In this document: one piece after another, positions 1-9,258 of the stretch
Numbering within the stretch: position 1 is the first letter of the stretch
How the letters are laid out: the number at the start of each line of letters is the position of its first letter
Assembly: GCF_049846925.1 (NCBI RefSeq)
Contig: NZ_JBNCMT010000001.1
Span: 248,001 to 312,000, forward strand
Direction: 5' to 3'
DNA length: 64,000 nt
DNA from: Brevibacillus_H sp049846925
Lineage (GTDB): Bacteria; Bacillota; Bacilli; Brevibacillales; Brevibacillaceae
The notes under the pieces: generated by a model
The model's input: only the letters and a program-made list of their open reading frames with translations
What the model was told of the DNA's origin: nothing
Databases searched by the model: none
Position numbers and translations under genes: made by a program

Positions 1-1391
1 ATTCCGTTCTCATCGTTGTTTTGCTCAATCACTGCTGCCAACGTACGAGAAACACCAATACCGTAACAACCCATGATCATGTCCTGGGAACGGCCATTTT
101 CATCAAGGAAGGTAGCACCTAATGTTTTGGAGTATTTAGTACCCAATTTAAATACGTGACCAACCTCTACGCCACGGGCAAAAGCAATTTTCCCGTTATC
201 ACGTGGAGAATCGTCTCCTTCCGTAATGTTTCGCAGGTCAGTATAACGAGTTACACGCAAATCACGCTCAGGTGAGACGTGCTTGAGATGGTAATCCACT
301 TCATTCGCTCCGACAACCCCGTCAACCACATCTTGCACATAATTATCAGCAACAACTTCCAAATCGGCTGGAACTCCGATTGGACCTACAAAACCAACCG
401 ATACATTCAGTAATTGACGCACTTCTTCTTCGGACGCCATACCGATATTGGTTGCATCATAGAGGTTTTTGAGCTTTACCTCATTCAGTTCGTGATCACC
501 ACGCACCAATACCAGCACGAATTTATCATCAAGTTTATATACAAGACTTTTAATGATGTCAGAAGCTAGTACACCCAGGCTTTCCACTAGCTGGCTAATG
601 GTACGTACACCTGGTGTGTGGATCTTTTCTGTTGAAGTCACGTCGATGTTTTGTTTTGGTTTGGCTTTGTACACCACTTCTGCCTTCTCCAGATTAGCAG
701 CGTAATCACTTTCTGTAGAGTACGCAATGGTATCTTCACCAATTTCACAAAGAGCCATGAACTCGTACGTTCCCGTTCCGCCAATCGAACCTGCATCCGC
801 TTCTACAGCACGGAAGTTCAATCCGACACGAGTGAATATGTTGGTGTAGGCATCGAACATCGCCTGGAAGTTCTTGTCCAATCCTTCCTGGGTCGTATCA
901 AAAGAATAAGCATCTTTCATAATAAACTCACGGCAACGAATCAATCCGAAACGAGGGCGAACTTCATCACGGAACTTGGTTTGAATTTGGTACACGTTCA
1001 AAGGAAGTTTTTTATAGGAATTCACTTCAGAGCCGACCAAAGTAGTAACTACTTCCTCATGTGTAGGTCCAAGTGCAAATGAACGGTTATGACGGTCATT
1101 CAATCGAACGAGCTCAGGACCGTATACATCCCAACGACCAGATTTATTCCACAACTCTGCTGGTTGCATAGCAGGCATGAGAATTTCCTGCGCTCCTGCA
1201 CGGTTCATCTCTTCCCGAACGATCTTTTGAATTTTTTGTAAAACCCGAAGCGCCAATGGCATGTATGTATAAATTCCAGAAGCTAACTGTCTGGCCATTC
1301 CGGCACGCAGCAATAATTTATGGCTGGCGATTTCTGCGTCTGATGGTACTTCCCTCAATGTAGGGATAAGCATTTGACTTTGTTTCAACAC
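1..1391 (-). CDS. proS: Prolyl-tRNA synthetase, C-terminal end cut by the window
   Basis: Class II aminoacyl-tRNA synthetase that charges tRNA-Pro in the cytoplasm. The minus-strand reading begins GTG TTG AAA CAA, giving a protein whose start (KQSQMLIPTLREVPSDAEIA) matches bacterial ProS. An AAGGAGG site lies 7 bases before the GTG at 1391. About 463 codons are present of the roughly 565 usual in Bacillales. The left edge still reads MGCYGIGVSR, the class II motif 3 region, so the anticodon-binding domain lies outside the window. The central part should be the YbaK-like editing insert of long bacterial ProS (inferred from length). It follows ispG with a hairpin between them, matching the rasP-proS neighbourhood of Bacillus. 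Confidence 0.95.
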   Translation of the reverse strand, partial: MLKQSQMLIPTLREVPSDAEIASHKLLLRAGMARQLASGIYTYMPLALRVLQKIQKIVREEMNRAGAQEILMPAMQPAELWNKSGRWDVYGPELVRLNDRHNRSFALGPTHEEVVTTLVGSEVNSYKKLPLNVYQIQTKFRDEVRPRFGLIRCREFIMKDAYSFDTTQEGLDKNFQAMFDAYTNIFTRVGLNFRAVEADAGSIGGTGTYEFMALCEIGEDTIAYSTESDYAANLEKAEVVYKAKPKQNIDVTSTEKIHTPGVRTISQLVESLGVLASDIIKSLVYKLDDKFVLVLVRGDHELNEVKLKNLYDATNIGMASEEEVRQLLNVSVGFVGPIGVPADLEVVADNYVQDVVDGVVGANEVDYHLKHVSPERDLRVTRYTDLRNITEGDDSPRDNGKIAFARGVEVGHVFKLGTKYSKTLGATFLDENGRSQDMIMGCYGIGVSRTLAAVIEQNNDENG

Positions 1392-1440
1392 GACAATTCC
1401 TCCTTAGCAACTGACCACACAAGATAAGTCTTTATACGTG

Positions 1441-1475
1441 AAGCCCCGAGCGTCCTGTAGTATCGCTCGAGGCTT
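1441..1475 (-). terminator. Hairpin between ispG and proS, possible attenuator
   Basis: Two 12-base arms (AAGCCTCGAGCG and CGCTCGGGGCTT on the minus strand) enclose an 11-base loop, with one G-U pair. No run of T follows, so this may be a partial terminator or an RNA stability/processing hairpin rather than a strong terminator. proS has its own good ribosome site just downstream. Confidence 0.5.
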
Positions 1476-1488
1476 ATCTTACATCCAG

Positions 1489-2547
1489 TTATTTCACAAT
1501 CGAATTGATTTCTTTCATCAATTCCTCAAAAAGTTCATCTTCTTTTACTTTACGTACAATCTCACCGTTACGGAAGATTAACCCTTCGCCATTACCGCCG
1601 GCTACGCCGACATCTGCTTCACGAGCTTCACCTGGCCCGTTAACCGCACAGCCCATGACCGCAACCTTCAATGGTGTTTTCAAGGTAGACACAGCGTCTT
1701 CTACTTGAGTGGCAAGGCCGATCAAGTCAATGGCACAACGACCACATGAAGGACAGCTAATTACTACCGGATCATTGTTGACGATATCCAGACTTTTGAG
1801 GATTTGTTTTGCTACCTTGATTTCTTCTACTGGGTCAGCCGTCAGGGATACACGAATGGTGTCACCGATTCCCATGGAGAGAACCGTACCGATACCGACG
1901 GCAGATTTAATACCGCCGGAGAATTGAGTGCCAGCTTCTGTTACTCCAACGTGAAGTGGGTAATTCCGCTTCTGCGCCATCAGAGAATAGGTTTGAATCA
2001 TCGTCATAACATCAGAAGATTTGAGTGAAATTGCTATATTATCAAAGTTGAGATCTTCCAAAATCTCGACGTGATCCATCGCACTCTCAACAATCGCTTC
2101 GGGACTCGGGTAACCGTATTTATCCAATAAACGCTTCTCCACTGAACCGGAGTTTACCCCGATACGGATAGGAACATTTCGTTCCTTACACGCTTCCACA
2201 ACTCGTTTGGTTTTTTCCTTTGAGCCGATATTGCCCGGGTTGATACGAATTTTATCGATTCCACTCTCCAAAGCAATCAAAGCCAGTTTATGATCGAAGT
2301 GTATATCTGCAACTAATGGCAATGGTGAGCGTGCCTTGATTTGTTTGATCGCTCTTGCTGCATCCTCATTAATAACCGCCAGACGAACAATTTGGCAACC
2401 CGCATCGTACAAGCGTTGAATTTCATTAAGTGTCGCTTCCACGTTACGTGTATCAGCAGTTGTCATGGATTGAATAACCACGCTCTTTTGACCGCCGATT
2501 TGTACGCCCCCCACAAATATCGGTTTCGTCTCCTCGCGTTTGTACAC
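1489..2547 (-). CDS. ispG: 4-hydroxy-3-methylbut-2-en-1-yl diphosphate synthase (flavodoxin)
   Basis: Iron-sulfur enzyme of the MEP isoprenoid pathway that converts MEcPP to HMBPP in the cytoplasm. At 352 residues it is the short bacterial GcpE form. The [4Fe-4S] ligands are visible as C265, C268 and C300, with E307 in the NGPGE motif. The N-terminal TIM-barrel motifs (VQSMTT, RINPGNIG) are also present. The start is GTG, with an AAAGGATGG site 9 bases upstream. dxr of the same pathway lies two genes upstream in the same direction, with rseP between. A 141-bp inverted-repeat-bounded element separates ispG from rseP, so ispG may be partly uncoupled from it. Confidence 0.96.
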   Translation of the reverse strand: MYKREETKPIFVGGVQIGGQKSVVIQSMTTADTRNVEATLNEIQRLYDAGCQIVRLAVINEDAARAIKQIKARSPLPLVADIHFDHKLALIALESGIDKIRINPGNIGSKEKTKRVVEACKERNVPIRIGVNSGSVEKRLLDKYGYPSPEAIVESAMDHVEILEDLNFDNIAISLKSSDVMTMIQTYSLMAQKRNYPLHVGVTEAGTQFSGGIKSAVGIGTVLSMGIGDTIRVSLTADPVEEIKVAKQILKSLDIVNNDPVVISCPSCGRCAIDLIGLATQVEDAVSTLKTPLKVAVMGCAVNGPGEAREADVGVAGGNGEGLIFRNGEIVRKVKEDELFEELMKEINSIVK

Positions 2548-2615
2548 GGTTGTACACCATCCTTTTTATCTGTCTGTTACGCATGTAGTATATCAGAATT
2601 AGTCAAAAAGATCTT

Positions 2616-2756
2616 GTTCAAAAAGGAGGACAAACAGAGCCTCGAAGTTCAAGGCGCGGAAGACCCGAGCAGCGGAACGTAGGTAAGTCTACGTGAGCAG
2701 CGGAGGGGCAACGCAACGAAGAAATTCGAACGCTATGTTTCCCGGACTTTTTGAAC
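2616..2756. repeat. 141-bp intergenic element with inverted ends
   Basis: The element starts GTTCAAAAAG (2616-2625) and ends CTTTTTGAAC (2747-2756), a perfect 10-bp inverted pair. Inside are an ACGTAG/CTACGT hairpin with a 6-base loop (2677-2694), flanked on both sides by a direct repeat GAGCAGCGGA (2667-2676 and 2695-2704). No credible coding sequence fits. It is GC-richer than its surroundings. It looks like a dispersed intergenic repeat (small non-autonomous element or structured RNA) and could also act as a two-way terminator. Only one copy was seen in this window. Confidence 0.6.
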
Positions 2757-2763
2757 TTCCTTT

Positions 2764-4038
2764 TTAGAAGAAGAAGCGTTGAATGTCGTTCCATGTTACT
2801 ACCAAAATCAGCAGCATCAGGAACGCAAATCCCAGGAAGTGTACCATGCCCTCCTTGTGAGGGTCAACTGGTCTGCCTCGCAATCCTTCGACCCCAAGGA
2901 ATACCAATCGTCCACCATCAAGTGCAGGTAACGGGAGTAAATTGAACAAACCTAAGTTGATGCTCAACACGGCTGCCCATGTGATCAGAGTTTTGATCCC
3001 TTGCTGAGCAAACTCACCTGTCATCTTGAAGATACCAACAGGCCCGCTCAAATCTTTCAATCCTACAGCGCCCGTAAACAGCATTGCCAGGTTGCTAATA
3101 ATCATCGCCGTAAAGTCATAGGTCGCAACTGCACCATAACGGATGGACTCTAGCGGGTTGTATGTGACTGGATTGTAAACCATGATTTTGCCCTGGCCAT
3201 TCTCGTTTTGAACGAGTACCGGGACTTTCTTTCTTTCTCCGTTACGTTCGATTTCCAAAACCAATTCCTTGCCAGGCGATGTACTTACTACGTCTACAAT
3301 CTGTTTCCACGTTTGTATCGGTTTTTCTTGAATGGAAAGGACTCGATCACCTTCCAATAATCCTGCCTTTGCTGCAGGGCCATTGGGCTTAACTTCCCCG
3401 ATCAAAGGCTCATTCGAAGGAACACCATAGAGTAAACCGCTAGCCATTAACAGAACAAACGCAAGGAGAAAGTTTGCTGCTGGACCTGCAAAGATTGCCC
3501 AGAAACGCTGACTGACTGTTTTACCTTTGAACTGACGGTTATATGGTGCGATTTGAATCTCACGGTCCTCAAACACCAATTGTGCTTGCGGATCAACCTT
3601 AAACGTCTTCTCTTCACCAGAAACATCCAGTGTGAGTGTCAATTTGTGTTCCAGATCAAATTGGGTAACAACCCCCTGAATTGTACTTGCCTGATTGGAT
3701 TTCTGATCGAGATACATTCTCTTCACTCGATTAAGAGCATCGAGTTCAATTCCAATCATCATGTGTGGCTTTAACACGTCCAACTCGGGGTCTTCTCCGG
3801 CCATTCGCACAAGTCCGCCAATCGGTAGGAGCCGTACAGTATACTCGGTCTCACCACGTTTAAAGCGGAAAATTTTAGGACCCATCCCCAAAGCAAATTC
3901 ACGACAAAGAATGCCTGCACGCTTTGCCAAGAGAAAATGTCCTAATTCGTGTACAAGTACCAGCACACTAAATACCACGATGATGGCAACGATTGATCCA
4001 AACGAATCCAAGTTAGGAATAGGCAAAGGATAGGCCAC
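2764..4038 (-). CDS. rseP: Site-2 zinc metalloprotease RseP/RasP
   Basis: Membrane-embedded protease that cleaves anti-sigma factors and leftover signal peptides within the membrane. The zinc motif HELGH is at residues 30-34 in the first membrane helix. A PDZ domain follows (about 190-285), and the third catalytic motif LPALDGGR lies near the C-terminus, followed by the family tail VVTWNDIQRFFF. The length of 424 fits the family. The start shown is GTG at 4038, but the AGAAAGGTGG site overlaps it. A TTG four codons later (4026) has an 8-base spacing and may be the real start. It lies 15 bp after dxr, as in Bacillus. Confidence 0.95.
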   Translation of the reverse strand: MAYPLPIPNLDSFGSIVAIIVVFSVLVLVHELGHFLLAKRAGILCREFALGMGPKIFRFKRGETEYTVRLLPIGGLVRMAGEDPELDVLKPHMMIGIELDALNRVKRMYLDQKSNQASTIQGVVTQFDLEHKLTLTLDVSGEEKTFKVDPQAQLVFEDREIQIAPYNRQFKGKTVSQRFWAIFAGPAANFLLAFVLLMASGLLYGVPSNEPLIGEVKPNGPAAKAGLLEGDRVLSIQEKPIQTWKQIVDVVSTSPGKELVLEIERNGERKKVPVLVQNENGQGKIMVYNPVTYNPLESIRYGAVATYDFTAMIISNLAMLFTGAVGLKDLSGPVGIFKMTGEFAQQGIKTLITWAAVLSINLGLFNLLPLPALDGGRLVFLGVEGLRGRPVDPHKEGMVHFLGFAFLMLLILVVTWNDIQRFFF

Positions 4039-4053
4039 CTTTCTACATTAGTC

Positions 4054-5211
4054 TCAACGAGTAAATTGATAGTGAGTCGCTTCATGACGTGCCCACTCAT
4101 CGGCCGCAAAAATTGTTTCCAAGTCCGGTCGATTGATTTTCACGTGTTTCTCACAGATGCTTTGTACCAATTCTTCTATTTGCAAAAACGAGATTTCTCC
4201 CCGCAAGAAACGATCAACGGCTATTTCATTGGCTGCATTCATCACGGTTGGCAGTGTACCGCCCTGTTTCCCGCACTCGTAAGCCAGTTTAATCATGGGA
4301 TAACGCTCGAAATCCATTTTGGCAAAGTGAAGTGTTCCACAAGTCACCAGGTCTAGCGGTTGTGTCTGAAGTGGCAATCTTCTCGGGTAGCTTAATGCGT
4401 ACTGAATGGGAACCTTCATATCTGGTGTTCCCAATTGCGCCATCACTGCCCGATCTTTGTATTCTACCATAGAATGGATAATGCTTTCATAATGGAGAAC
4501 ACATTCAATCTGTTCGAAGGGAAGTCCAAAAAGCCAGTGTGCCTCAATTACTTCAAGCCCTTTATTCATCATGGTTGCTGAATCAATCGTTATTTTGGCT
4601 CCCATATTCCAGTTCGGATGGTTCAGTGCGTCTTGGATACCGACGTGTTTTAATTGATCACGAGTCAAATGACGGAACGATCCACCCGATGCTGTCAACA
4701 GGATGCGTGACACATCGTCCCTATGCTCTCCTTGCAAGCATTGAAAGATAGCGGAGTGCTCACTGTCTACCGGGATGATAGTTACCCCGTTTTTCAGGGC
4801 AGCTTCCATCACAATATGTCCTGCGCTCACCAAAGTTTCCTTGTTGGCTAAACCGATCGTTTTTTTTGCTTCAATCGCTGCTAGCGTCGGCTCAACCCCC
4901 ACGCTGCCTACTACAGCAGTAAGTACAAAATCGGCTGAGTCATGACTGGCAACCTGAATCAAGCCTTCTTTGCCACTGACAATCTCAGGGACGTGCGCAT
5001 CACCAATATATTCACGAAGTTGTTTAATATACTCTGCCTTACCTACTGATACGATCTGTGGGCGAAATTGTTTCACTTGTTTTGCTACCAACTCTAGATT
5101 GGAGCCCGCCGCAAGCCCTACAATCTGGAATTCTTCAGGGTGCTGAGAAACTACTTCCAGAGTGCTCGTACCAACTGATCCTGTTGAACCTAGAAGTGAT
5201 ATTTTCTTCAC
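4054..5211 (-). CDS. dxr: 1-deoxy-D-xylulose 5-phosphate reductoisomerase
   Basis: Second enzyme of the MEP pathway: NADPH-dependent rearrangement and reduction of DXP to MEP. The Rossmann motif LLGSTGSVG is at the N-terminus. The conserved LANKETLVSAG, PVDSEHSAIFQ, TASGGSFR and HPNWNMGAKITIDSATMMNKG segments carry the metal and substrate residues. A longer ATG start at 5232 exists, but AGGTGG lies 7 bases before the GTG at 5211. That start gives 385 residues, close to the 383 of B. subtilis Dxr. It sits between cdsA and rseP. Confidence 0.96.
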   Translation of the reverse strand: MKKISLLGSTGSVGTSTLEVVSQHPEEFQIVGLAAGSNLELVAKQVKQFRPQIVSVGKAEYIKQLREYIGDAHVPEIVSGKEGLIQVASHDSADFVLTAVVGSVGVEPTLAAIEAKKTIGLANKETLVSAGHIVMEAALKNGVTIIPVDSEHSAIFQCLQGEHRDDVSRILLTASGGSFRHLTRDQLKHVGIQDALNHPNWNMGAKITIDSATMMNKGLEVIEAHWLFGLPFEQIECVLHYESIIHSMVEYKDRAVMAQLGTPDMKVPIQYALSYPRRLPLQTQPLDLVTCGTLHFAKMDFERYPMIKLAYECGKQGGTLPTVMNAANEIAVDRFLRGEISFLQIEELVQSICEKHVKINRPDLETIFAADEWARHEATHYQFTR

Positions 5212-5264
5212 TGTTGATCCACCTCTACCCATTCTCTCTTTTACAATACTTTTCCGAAAAGAGT

Positions 5265-6062
5265 TTACGCCGTATGTAAACCTAAAAGGTATAAAATCGG
5301 AAACACAATTATCAAACTGTCAAAACGATCCAGAACACCGCCATGTCCAGGGAAAATGCGGCCCGAATCCTTGACGCCAAAGTGGCGTTTCAATGCGGAT
5401 TCCACGAGATCTCCCATTTGTGCTGCGATTCCGGTTACTAGCGCTATAGCAAGGGCTTGTGTAAAAGGAATGATCCCCTGAACTGCGTTAATTCCTAATA
5501 CTACAATCAGCGCTGCTGCAAGACCACCAATGGAACCCTCGATTGTTTTATTCGGACTGATGGCTGGCCAAAGCTTGTTTTTTCCAATGGCCCGTCCAAC
5601 GAAATATGCGCCAGAATCCGTTGACCAGATTCCTAGCAGCACCAGCATGGTGAGCCAAAAACCGTGCTGACTCATGCCATCTCGAAAGGCAGCCATATAT
5701 AAAAAACCATAACCCAGATACAATGCTCCTAGAATAGCGAGTGCCACGTGTTCGATGTGAAATTCGTTCTTGCGTATGACCGTGTAAAACAACAGTAGCA
5801 GTAAAACCGGAATCAATAAATTGGAGAACTGAAACAGAGCCATATCGGCTGATATCAGTTCAGGCCAAAGAATACTCAACATCAGTAAATAACTTAATAA
5901 GCCCGCTATTCCAAACGGTCGCAGGTGAGCCATACGTAAAAATTCAAAAAGGCCAACCATGGCCAAAAGTAAAATAAGTAGGGAATACCAAATGCCTCCC
6001 AAATAGACAAGGGTAATAAATAGTACTCCTCCTAGTAACCCTGTTATCATTCGTTGCTTCAA
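5265..6062 (-). CDS. cdsA: Phosphatidate cytidylyltransferase (CDP-diglyceride synthase)
   Basis: Integral membrane enzyme that makes CDP-diacylglycerol from phosphatidic acid and CTP, feeding phospholipid synthesis. The 265-residue protein has about eight hydrophobic segments. Its C-terminus carries the family signature, running from SALKRHFGVKDSG to FPGHGGVLDRFDS. The start is TTG, six bases after GAGGTGG, whereas the ATG four codons later is too far from that site. It lies 18 bp after uppS in the uppS-cdsA-dxr-rseP cluster. Confidence 0.95.
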   Translation of the reverse strand: MKQRMITGLLGGVLFITLVYLGGIWYSLLILLLAMVGLFEFLRMAHLRPFGIAGLLSYLLMLSILWPELISADMALFQFSNLLIPVLLLLLFYTVIRKNEFHIEHVALAILGALYLGYGFLYMAAFRDGMSQHGFWLTMLVLLGIWSTDSGAYFVGRAIGKNKLWPAISPNKTIEGSIGGLAAALIVVLGINAVQGIIPFTQALAIALVTGIAAQMGDLVESALKRHFGVKDSGRIFPGHGGVLDRFDSLIIVFPILYLLGLHTA

Positions 6063-6080
6063 ACTCTTCCACCTCTTTGG

Positions 6081-6854
6081 TTATACCGCACCGTATCGAC
6101 GACCTCTGCCTTGATATTCTGCTATTGCTTGATAAAAATGCTCTTTTGAGAAATCAGGCCAAAGAACATCAGTAAACCATAGTTCAGTGTACGCCAATTG
6201 CCACAACATAAAGTTGCTTAACCGAATCTCTCCGCTTGTGCGAATCAACAAATCAGGGTCTGGAGACTCGTGTGTATACAAATGGGAAGAGATTGCTTCT
6301 TCCGTAATCTCTTCTGCCGATAATTTTCCATCCAAAACAAGCTTCGTCAGTTCAGAGACTGCCTTCACAATCTCTGTTCTTCCCCCGTAGTTAAGGGCAA
6401 AGTGCAATTTCAAACCGGTATTATGCTTGGTCTTTTCTTCTGCTTGTTCCATCGCAGCCAATGTATGGGCAGGAAGACCTTCTTTGCTTCCTACAAGAAT
6501 AAGACGCACATTTCGTTCGATTAATTCATCCAATTCTGTCGACAGGAATTCTTGAGGCAACCTCATCAAAAAGTCAACTTCATCACGTGGTCGCTTCCAA
6601 TTTTCAGTTGAAAATGCATACATCGTCATGACTTGTACGCCTAAATCATCAGCAGCTTTTACAATTTCTTTGACTGTTTTCATTCCAGCACGATGACCTG
6701 CAACTCGTGGCAAGCTTCGCTGCTTTGCCCATCTACCGTTGCCGTCCATGATGACAGCAATGTGTCTGGGAATGTCACCATTTCGATCAATGATTTGATT
6801 TGATTCTGTTTGATTACTCTTTTTCCCCAACATTTGACCAATACGTTCTAGCAT
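6081..6854 (-). CDS. uppS: Isoprenyl transferase (undecaprenyl diphosphate synthase)
   Basis: Cis-prenyltransferase that builds the C55 carrier lipid for peptidoglycan and teichoic acids. The FPP-binding motif HIAVIMDGNGRWAK, with catalytic D37, is near the N-terminus. The AFSTENWKRP, ALNYGGR and ELWFTDVLWPDF motifs follow in family order. It has 257 residues with a typical hydrophilic N-terminal tail. A GGGGGAAACCTT site precedes the ATG. A strong hairpin lies between frr and this gene. Confidence 0.96.
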   Translation of the reverse strand: MLERIGQMLGKKSNQTESNQIIDRNGDIPRHIAVIMDGNGRWAKQRSLPRVAGHRAGMKTVKEIVKAADDLGVQVMTMYAFSTENWKRPRDEVDFLMRLPQEFLSTELDELIERNVRLILVGSKEGLPAHTLAAMEQAEEKTKHNTGLKLHFALNYGGRTEIVKAVSELTKLVLDGKLSAEEITEEAISSHLYTHESPDPDLLIRTSGEIRLSNFMLWQLAYTELWFTDVLWPDFSKEHFYQAIAEYQGRGRRYGAV

Positions 6855-6888
6855 AAGGTTTCCCCCAGAAAGAGAAATGTAGACTAAG

Positions 6889-6918
6889 GCTCCCCCTCCT
6901 ACCTGTAAGAGGGGGAGC
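6889..6918 (-). terminator. GC-rich hairpin between frr and uppS
   Basis: The minus strand reads GCTCCCCCTC, a short loop, then GAGGGGGAGC, followed by CTTAGTCT. The arms are long and GC-rich, but the T run is weak. It probably acts as an attenuating or partial terminator that lowers read-through from the rpsB-frr genes into uppS. Confidence 0.55.
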
Positions 6919-6933
6919 TATAGATCTACTTAT

Positions 6934-7491
6934 TTATACTTCCAAGATGTCTTTTTCTTTATCTTTTACTACCTTATCTACTTCTGCAATAAATTTATCA
7001 GTTGTTTTTTGGATGGTTTCCTGATGGCGACGAGAATCATCTTCGGAGATAGTACCCGCTTTCTCCAACTTCTTGATGTCTTCATTGGCATCACGACGGA
7101 TATTGCGGATCGCTACTTTTGATTCTTCCCCATCTCTGGATGCCACTTTAACAAGGTCCTTACGGCGTTCTTCAGTAAGCGGTGGAACAATAATACGAAT
7201 AACCGTTCCATCGTTATTCGGGCTTAATCCCAGATCAGACTGTTGAATTGCCTTGTCAATCTCTTTTAATGCTGTTTTGTCCCATGGTTGGATTAACAGC
7301 AAACGAGGTTCTGGAGCATTGACGTTTGCCAATTGGCTGATTGGTGTTGGTGTACCGTAGTAATCCACCATCACTTTATCCAGAATGGCTGGAGTAGCAC
7401 GGCCCGTACGCAAGGTAGACAAGTCTTTTTTCAGTGTGTTAATCGCTTTTGACATACGTTCTTCCATGTCTTTTAAAATAGACTGCGGCAT
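6934..7491 (-). CDS. frr: Ribosome recycling factor
   Basis: Releases the post-termination ribosome together with EF-G. It has the standard length of 185 residues and shows the conserved TGRATPAILDKV, PWDKTALKEIDKAI, NNDGTVIRIIVPPLTEERR and RRDANEDIKKLEK segments. Its ATG shares one base with the pyrH stop (TAATG), implying translational coupling. An AAGGGGGA site precedes it. Confidence 0.97.
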   Translation of the reverse strand: MPQSILKDMEERMSKAINTLKKDLSTLRTGRATPAILDKVMVDYYGTPTPISQLANVNAPEPRLLLIQPWDKTALKEIDKAIQQSDLGLSPNNDGTVIRIIVPPLTEERRKDLVKVASRDGEESKVAIRNIRRDANEDIKKLEKAGTISEDDSRRHQETIQKTTDKFIAEVDKVVKDKEKDILEV

Positions 7492-8216
7492 TAGGCATCC
7501 CCCTTAACAATCGTTCCAATCTTTTCTCCCATTACGGCTCTGAGGATGTTGCCTTCCTCCGTAATGGAGAACACAATTAATTGAATATTATTATCCATAC
7601 ACAAGCTTGAAGCGGTTGAGTCCATCACGCCAAGACCCTGGTTCAGAACTTCGAGGAAGGTTAATTTGTCATATTTCACTGCATCCGGATCAACCGATGG
7701 ATCAGCAGTATAAACACCATCCACTTTGTTTTTTGCCATAAGGATCACTTCGGCTTCTATTTCAGCAGCCCGCAATGCAGCTGTTGTATCCGTAGAGAAG
7801 TATGGGTTCCCCGTGCCCGCAGCAAAAATAACAACACGGTTCTTTTCTAGATGACGAATCGCTCTCCGTCTTATGTAAGGTTCTGCAACTTGACGCATCT
7901 CAATTGAAGTCTGTACGCGCGTAGGTACGTTTACTTGTTCTAATCCATCCTGTAAGGCAAGGGAGTTCATCACTGTCGCTAACATCCCCATGTAGTCAGC
8001 AGTTGCACGATCCATCCCCTTGGAGGCACCGGAAAGTCCACGCCAAATATTGCCTCCGCCGACAACTACGGCGACATGTACACCCATTTCAACTATTTCC
8101 TTGATTTGGTTTGCGATAGAGAAGATAACCTTAGGGTCAATTCCGTACCCTAGTTCTCCAGCAAGCGCTTCCCCACTCAACTTTAACACGACACGCTTAT
8201 ATGCAGGAAGTGGCAT
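7491..8216 (-). CDS. pyrH: UMP kinase
   Basis: Amino-acid-kinase-family enzyme that phosphorylates UMP to UDP in de novo pyrimidine synthesis. Visible motifs are VVLKLSGEAL, VVVGGGNIWRG, MNSLALQDGLE and FAAGTGNPYFSTDTTAALRA. A start nine codons further upstream is possible. The GGAGG lies 9 bases before the ATG at 8216 (MPLPAYKR), giving 241 residues, the family norm. It lies between tsf and frr and overlaps frr by one base. Confidence 0.96.
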   Translation of the reverse strand: MPLPAYKRVVLKLSGEALAGELGYGIDPKVIFSIANQIKEIVEMGVHVAVVVGGGNIWRGLSGASKGMDRATADYMGMLATVMNSLALQDGLEQVNVPTRVQTSIEMRQVAEPYIRRRAIRHLEKNRVVIFAAGTGNPYFSTDTTAALRAAEIEAEVILMAKNKVDGVYTADPSVDPDAVKYDKLTFLEVLNQGLGVMDSTASSLCMDNNIQLIVFSITEEGNILRAVMGEKIGTIVKGDA

Positions 8217-8264
8217 GTGGAAAAACCTCCATTCTTCTAACATTCTCTGCCAAGTTTACCATTC

Positions 8265-8301
8265 TTTTTTTAAAAAAGGGAACACCCTCGTGCTCCCTTT
8301 C
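8265..8301 (-). terminator. Rho-independent terminator after tsf
   Basis: On the minus strand AAAGGGAGC, a short loop, then TTCCCTTTTTT forms a stem directly followed by T residues. It sits about 30 bp after the tsf stop and before the pyrH ribosome site, so it should partly terminate the rpsB-tsf message. Confidence 0.7.
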
Positions 8302-8328
8302 TCAAATGTTCTTATGTTAACCTGCTTA

Positions 8329-9216
8329 TTATTGTTTGTTTACTTGTGCCATAACTTCAGCAGCAAAGTCTTCTTGTTTCTTCTCGATACCTTCGCCTAC
8401 TTGGAAACGAGCGAATTCTTTCAAAGATGCTCCTGCTTCTTTTAACAAAGCAGAAACTTTTTTGTCTGGATCTTTAACGAATGGTTGCTCAACCAATACG
8501 TACTCTTCGAAGAACTTGGACAAACGGCCTTCCACCATTTTTTCAACGATGTTAGCTGGTTTGCCTTCAGCAAGTGCTTGGTTTTTGAGAACTTCGCGCT
8601 CACGTTCGATCTCGTCAGCAGATACTTCTTCACGGTTAGCAAAACGTGGGTTAGCAGCAGCAGCGTGCATAGCAATGTCTTTTGCCAAACCTTCGTTAGA
8701 AGTACCTTCCAAAGCTACAAGCACACCGATTTTTCCACCCATATGTAAGTAGCCACCGAATGCACCTGCATCAGATTTCTCGATAACGTGGAAACGACGG
8801 AAGCTGAGGTTTTCTCCGATCGTAGCGATTTTCTCGCTGATTACGTGAGAAAGAGTTTCGCCTTGACCTTTGAATGGTTGTGCAAGTGCTGCATCAACAT
8901 CAGCAGGACGCTCGGAAACAACATGCTCAGCAATATCTTTAACCAATTGTTGGAATTCTGGGTTTTTCGCAACGAAGTCAGTTTCACAGTTTACTTCAAC
9001 AACTGCTGCAACGTTTCCTGCAACTGCTACTGCTGTCAAACCTTCAGCAGCTACACGGCCAGCTTTTTTCGCTGCTTTTGCGATACCGCGTTCACGAAGC
9101 AGGTCAATTGCTTTTTCCATATCGCCATTTGTTTCTTCCAAAGCTTTTTTGCAGTCCATCATACCTGCGCCTGTTCTTTCACGCAGTTCTTTTACGGCTT
9201 GTGCACTGATTGCCAT
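8329..9216 (-). CDS. tsf: Elongation factor Ts
   Basis: Guanine-nucleotide exchange factor for EF-Tu. The 295-residue protein opens with the UBA-like segment VKELRERTGAGMMDCKKALEE and carries the diagnostic NCETDFVAKN motif. The dimerisation domain follows. The ATG is preceded by GGAGGATATCACTC. It is co-directional with rpsB, from which it is separated by a stable hairpin that probably sets the S2:EF-Ts ratio. Confidence 0.97.
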   Translation of the reverse strand: MAISAQAVKELRERTGAGMMDCKKALEETNGDMEKAIDLLRERGIAKAAKKAGRVAAEGLTAVAVAGNVAAVVEVNCETDFVAKNPEFQQLVKDIAEHVVSERPADVDAALAQPFKGQGETLSHVISEKIATIGENLSFRRFHVIEKSDAGAFGGYLHMGGKIGVLVALEGTSNEGLAKDIAMHAAAANPRFANREEVSADEIEREREVLKNQALAEGKPANIVEKMVEGRLSKFFEEYVLVEQPFVKDPDKKVSALLKEAGASLKEFARFQVGEGIEKKQEDFAAEVMAQVNKQ

Positions 9217-9258
9217 GAGTGATATCCTCCTTAAGATAGTAAAGATAGAAAAATAAAA

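Noticed and set aside
651..1082. 143-residue open frame on the plus strand
   Set aside because: It lies antisense to proS, whose protein is conserved through the whole interval; no ribosome site or context.
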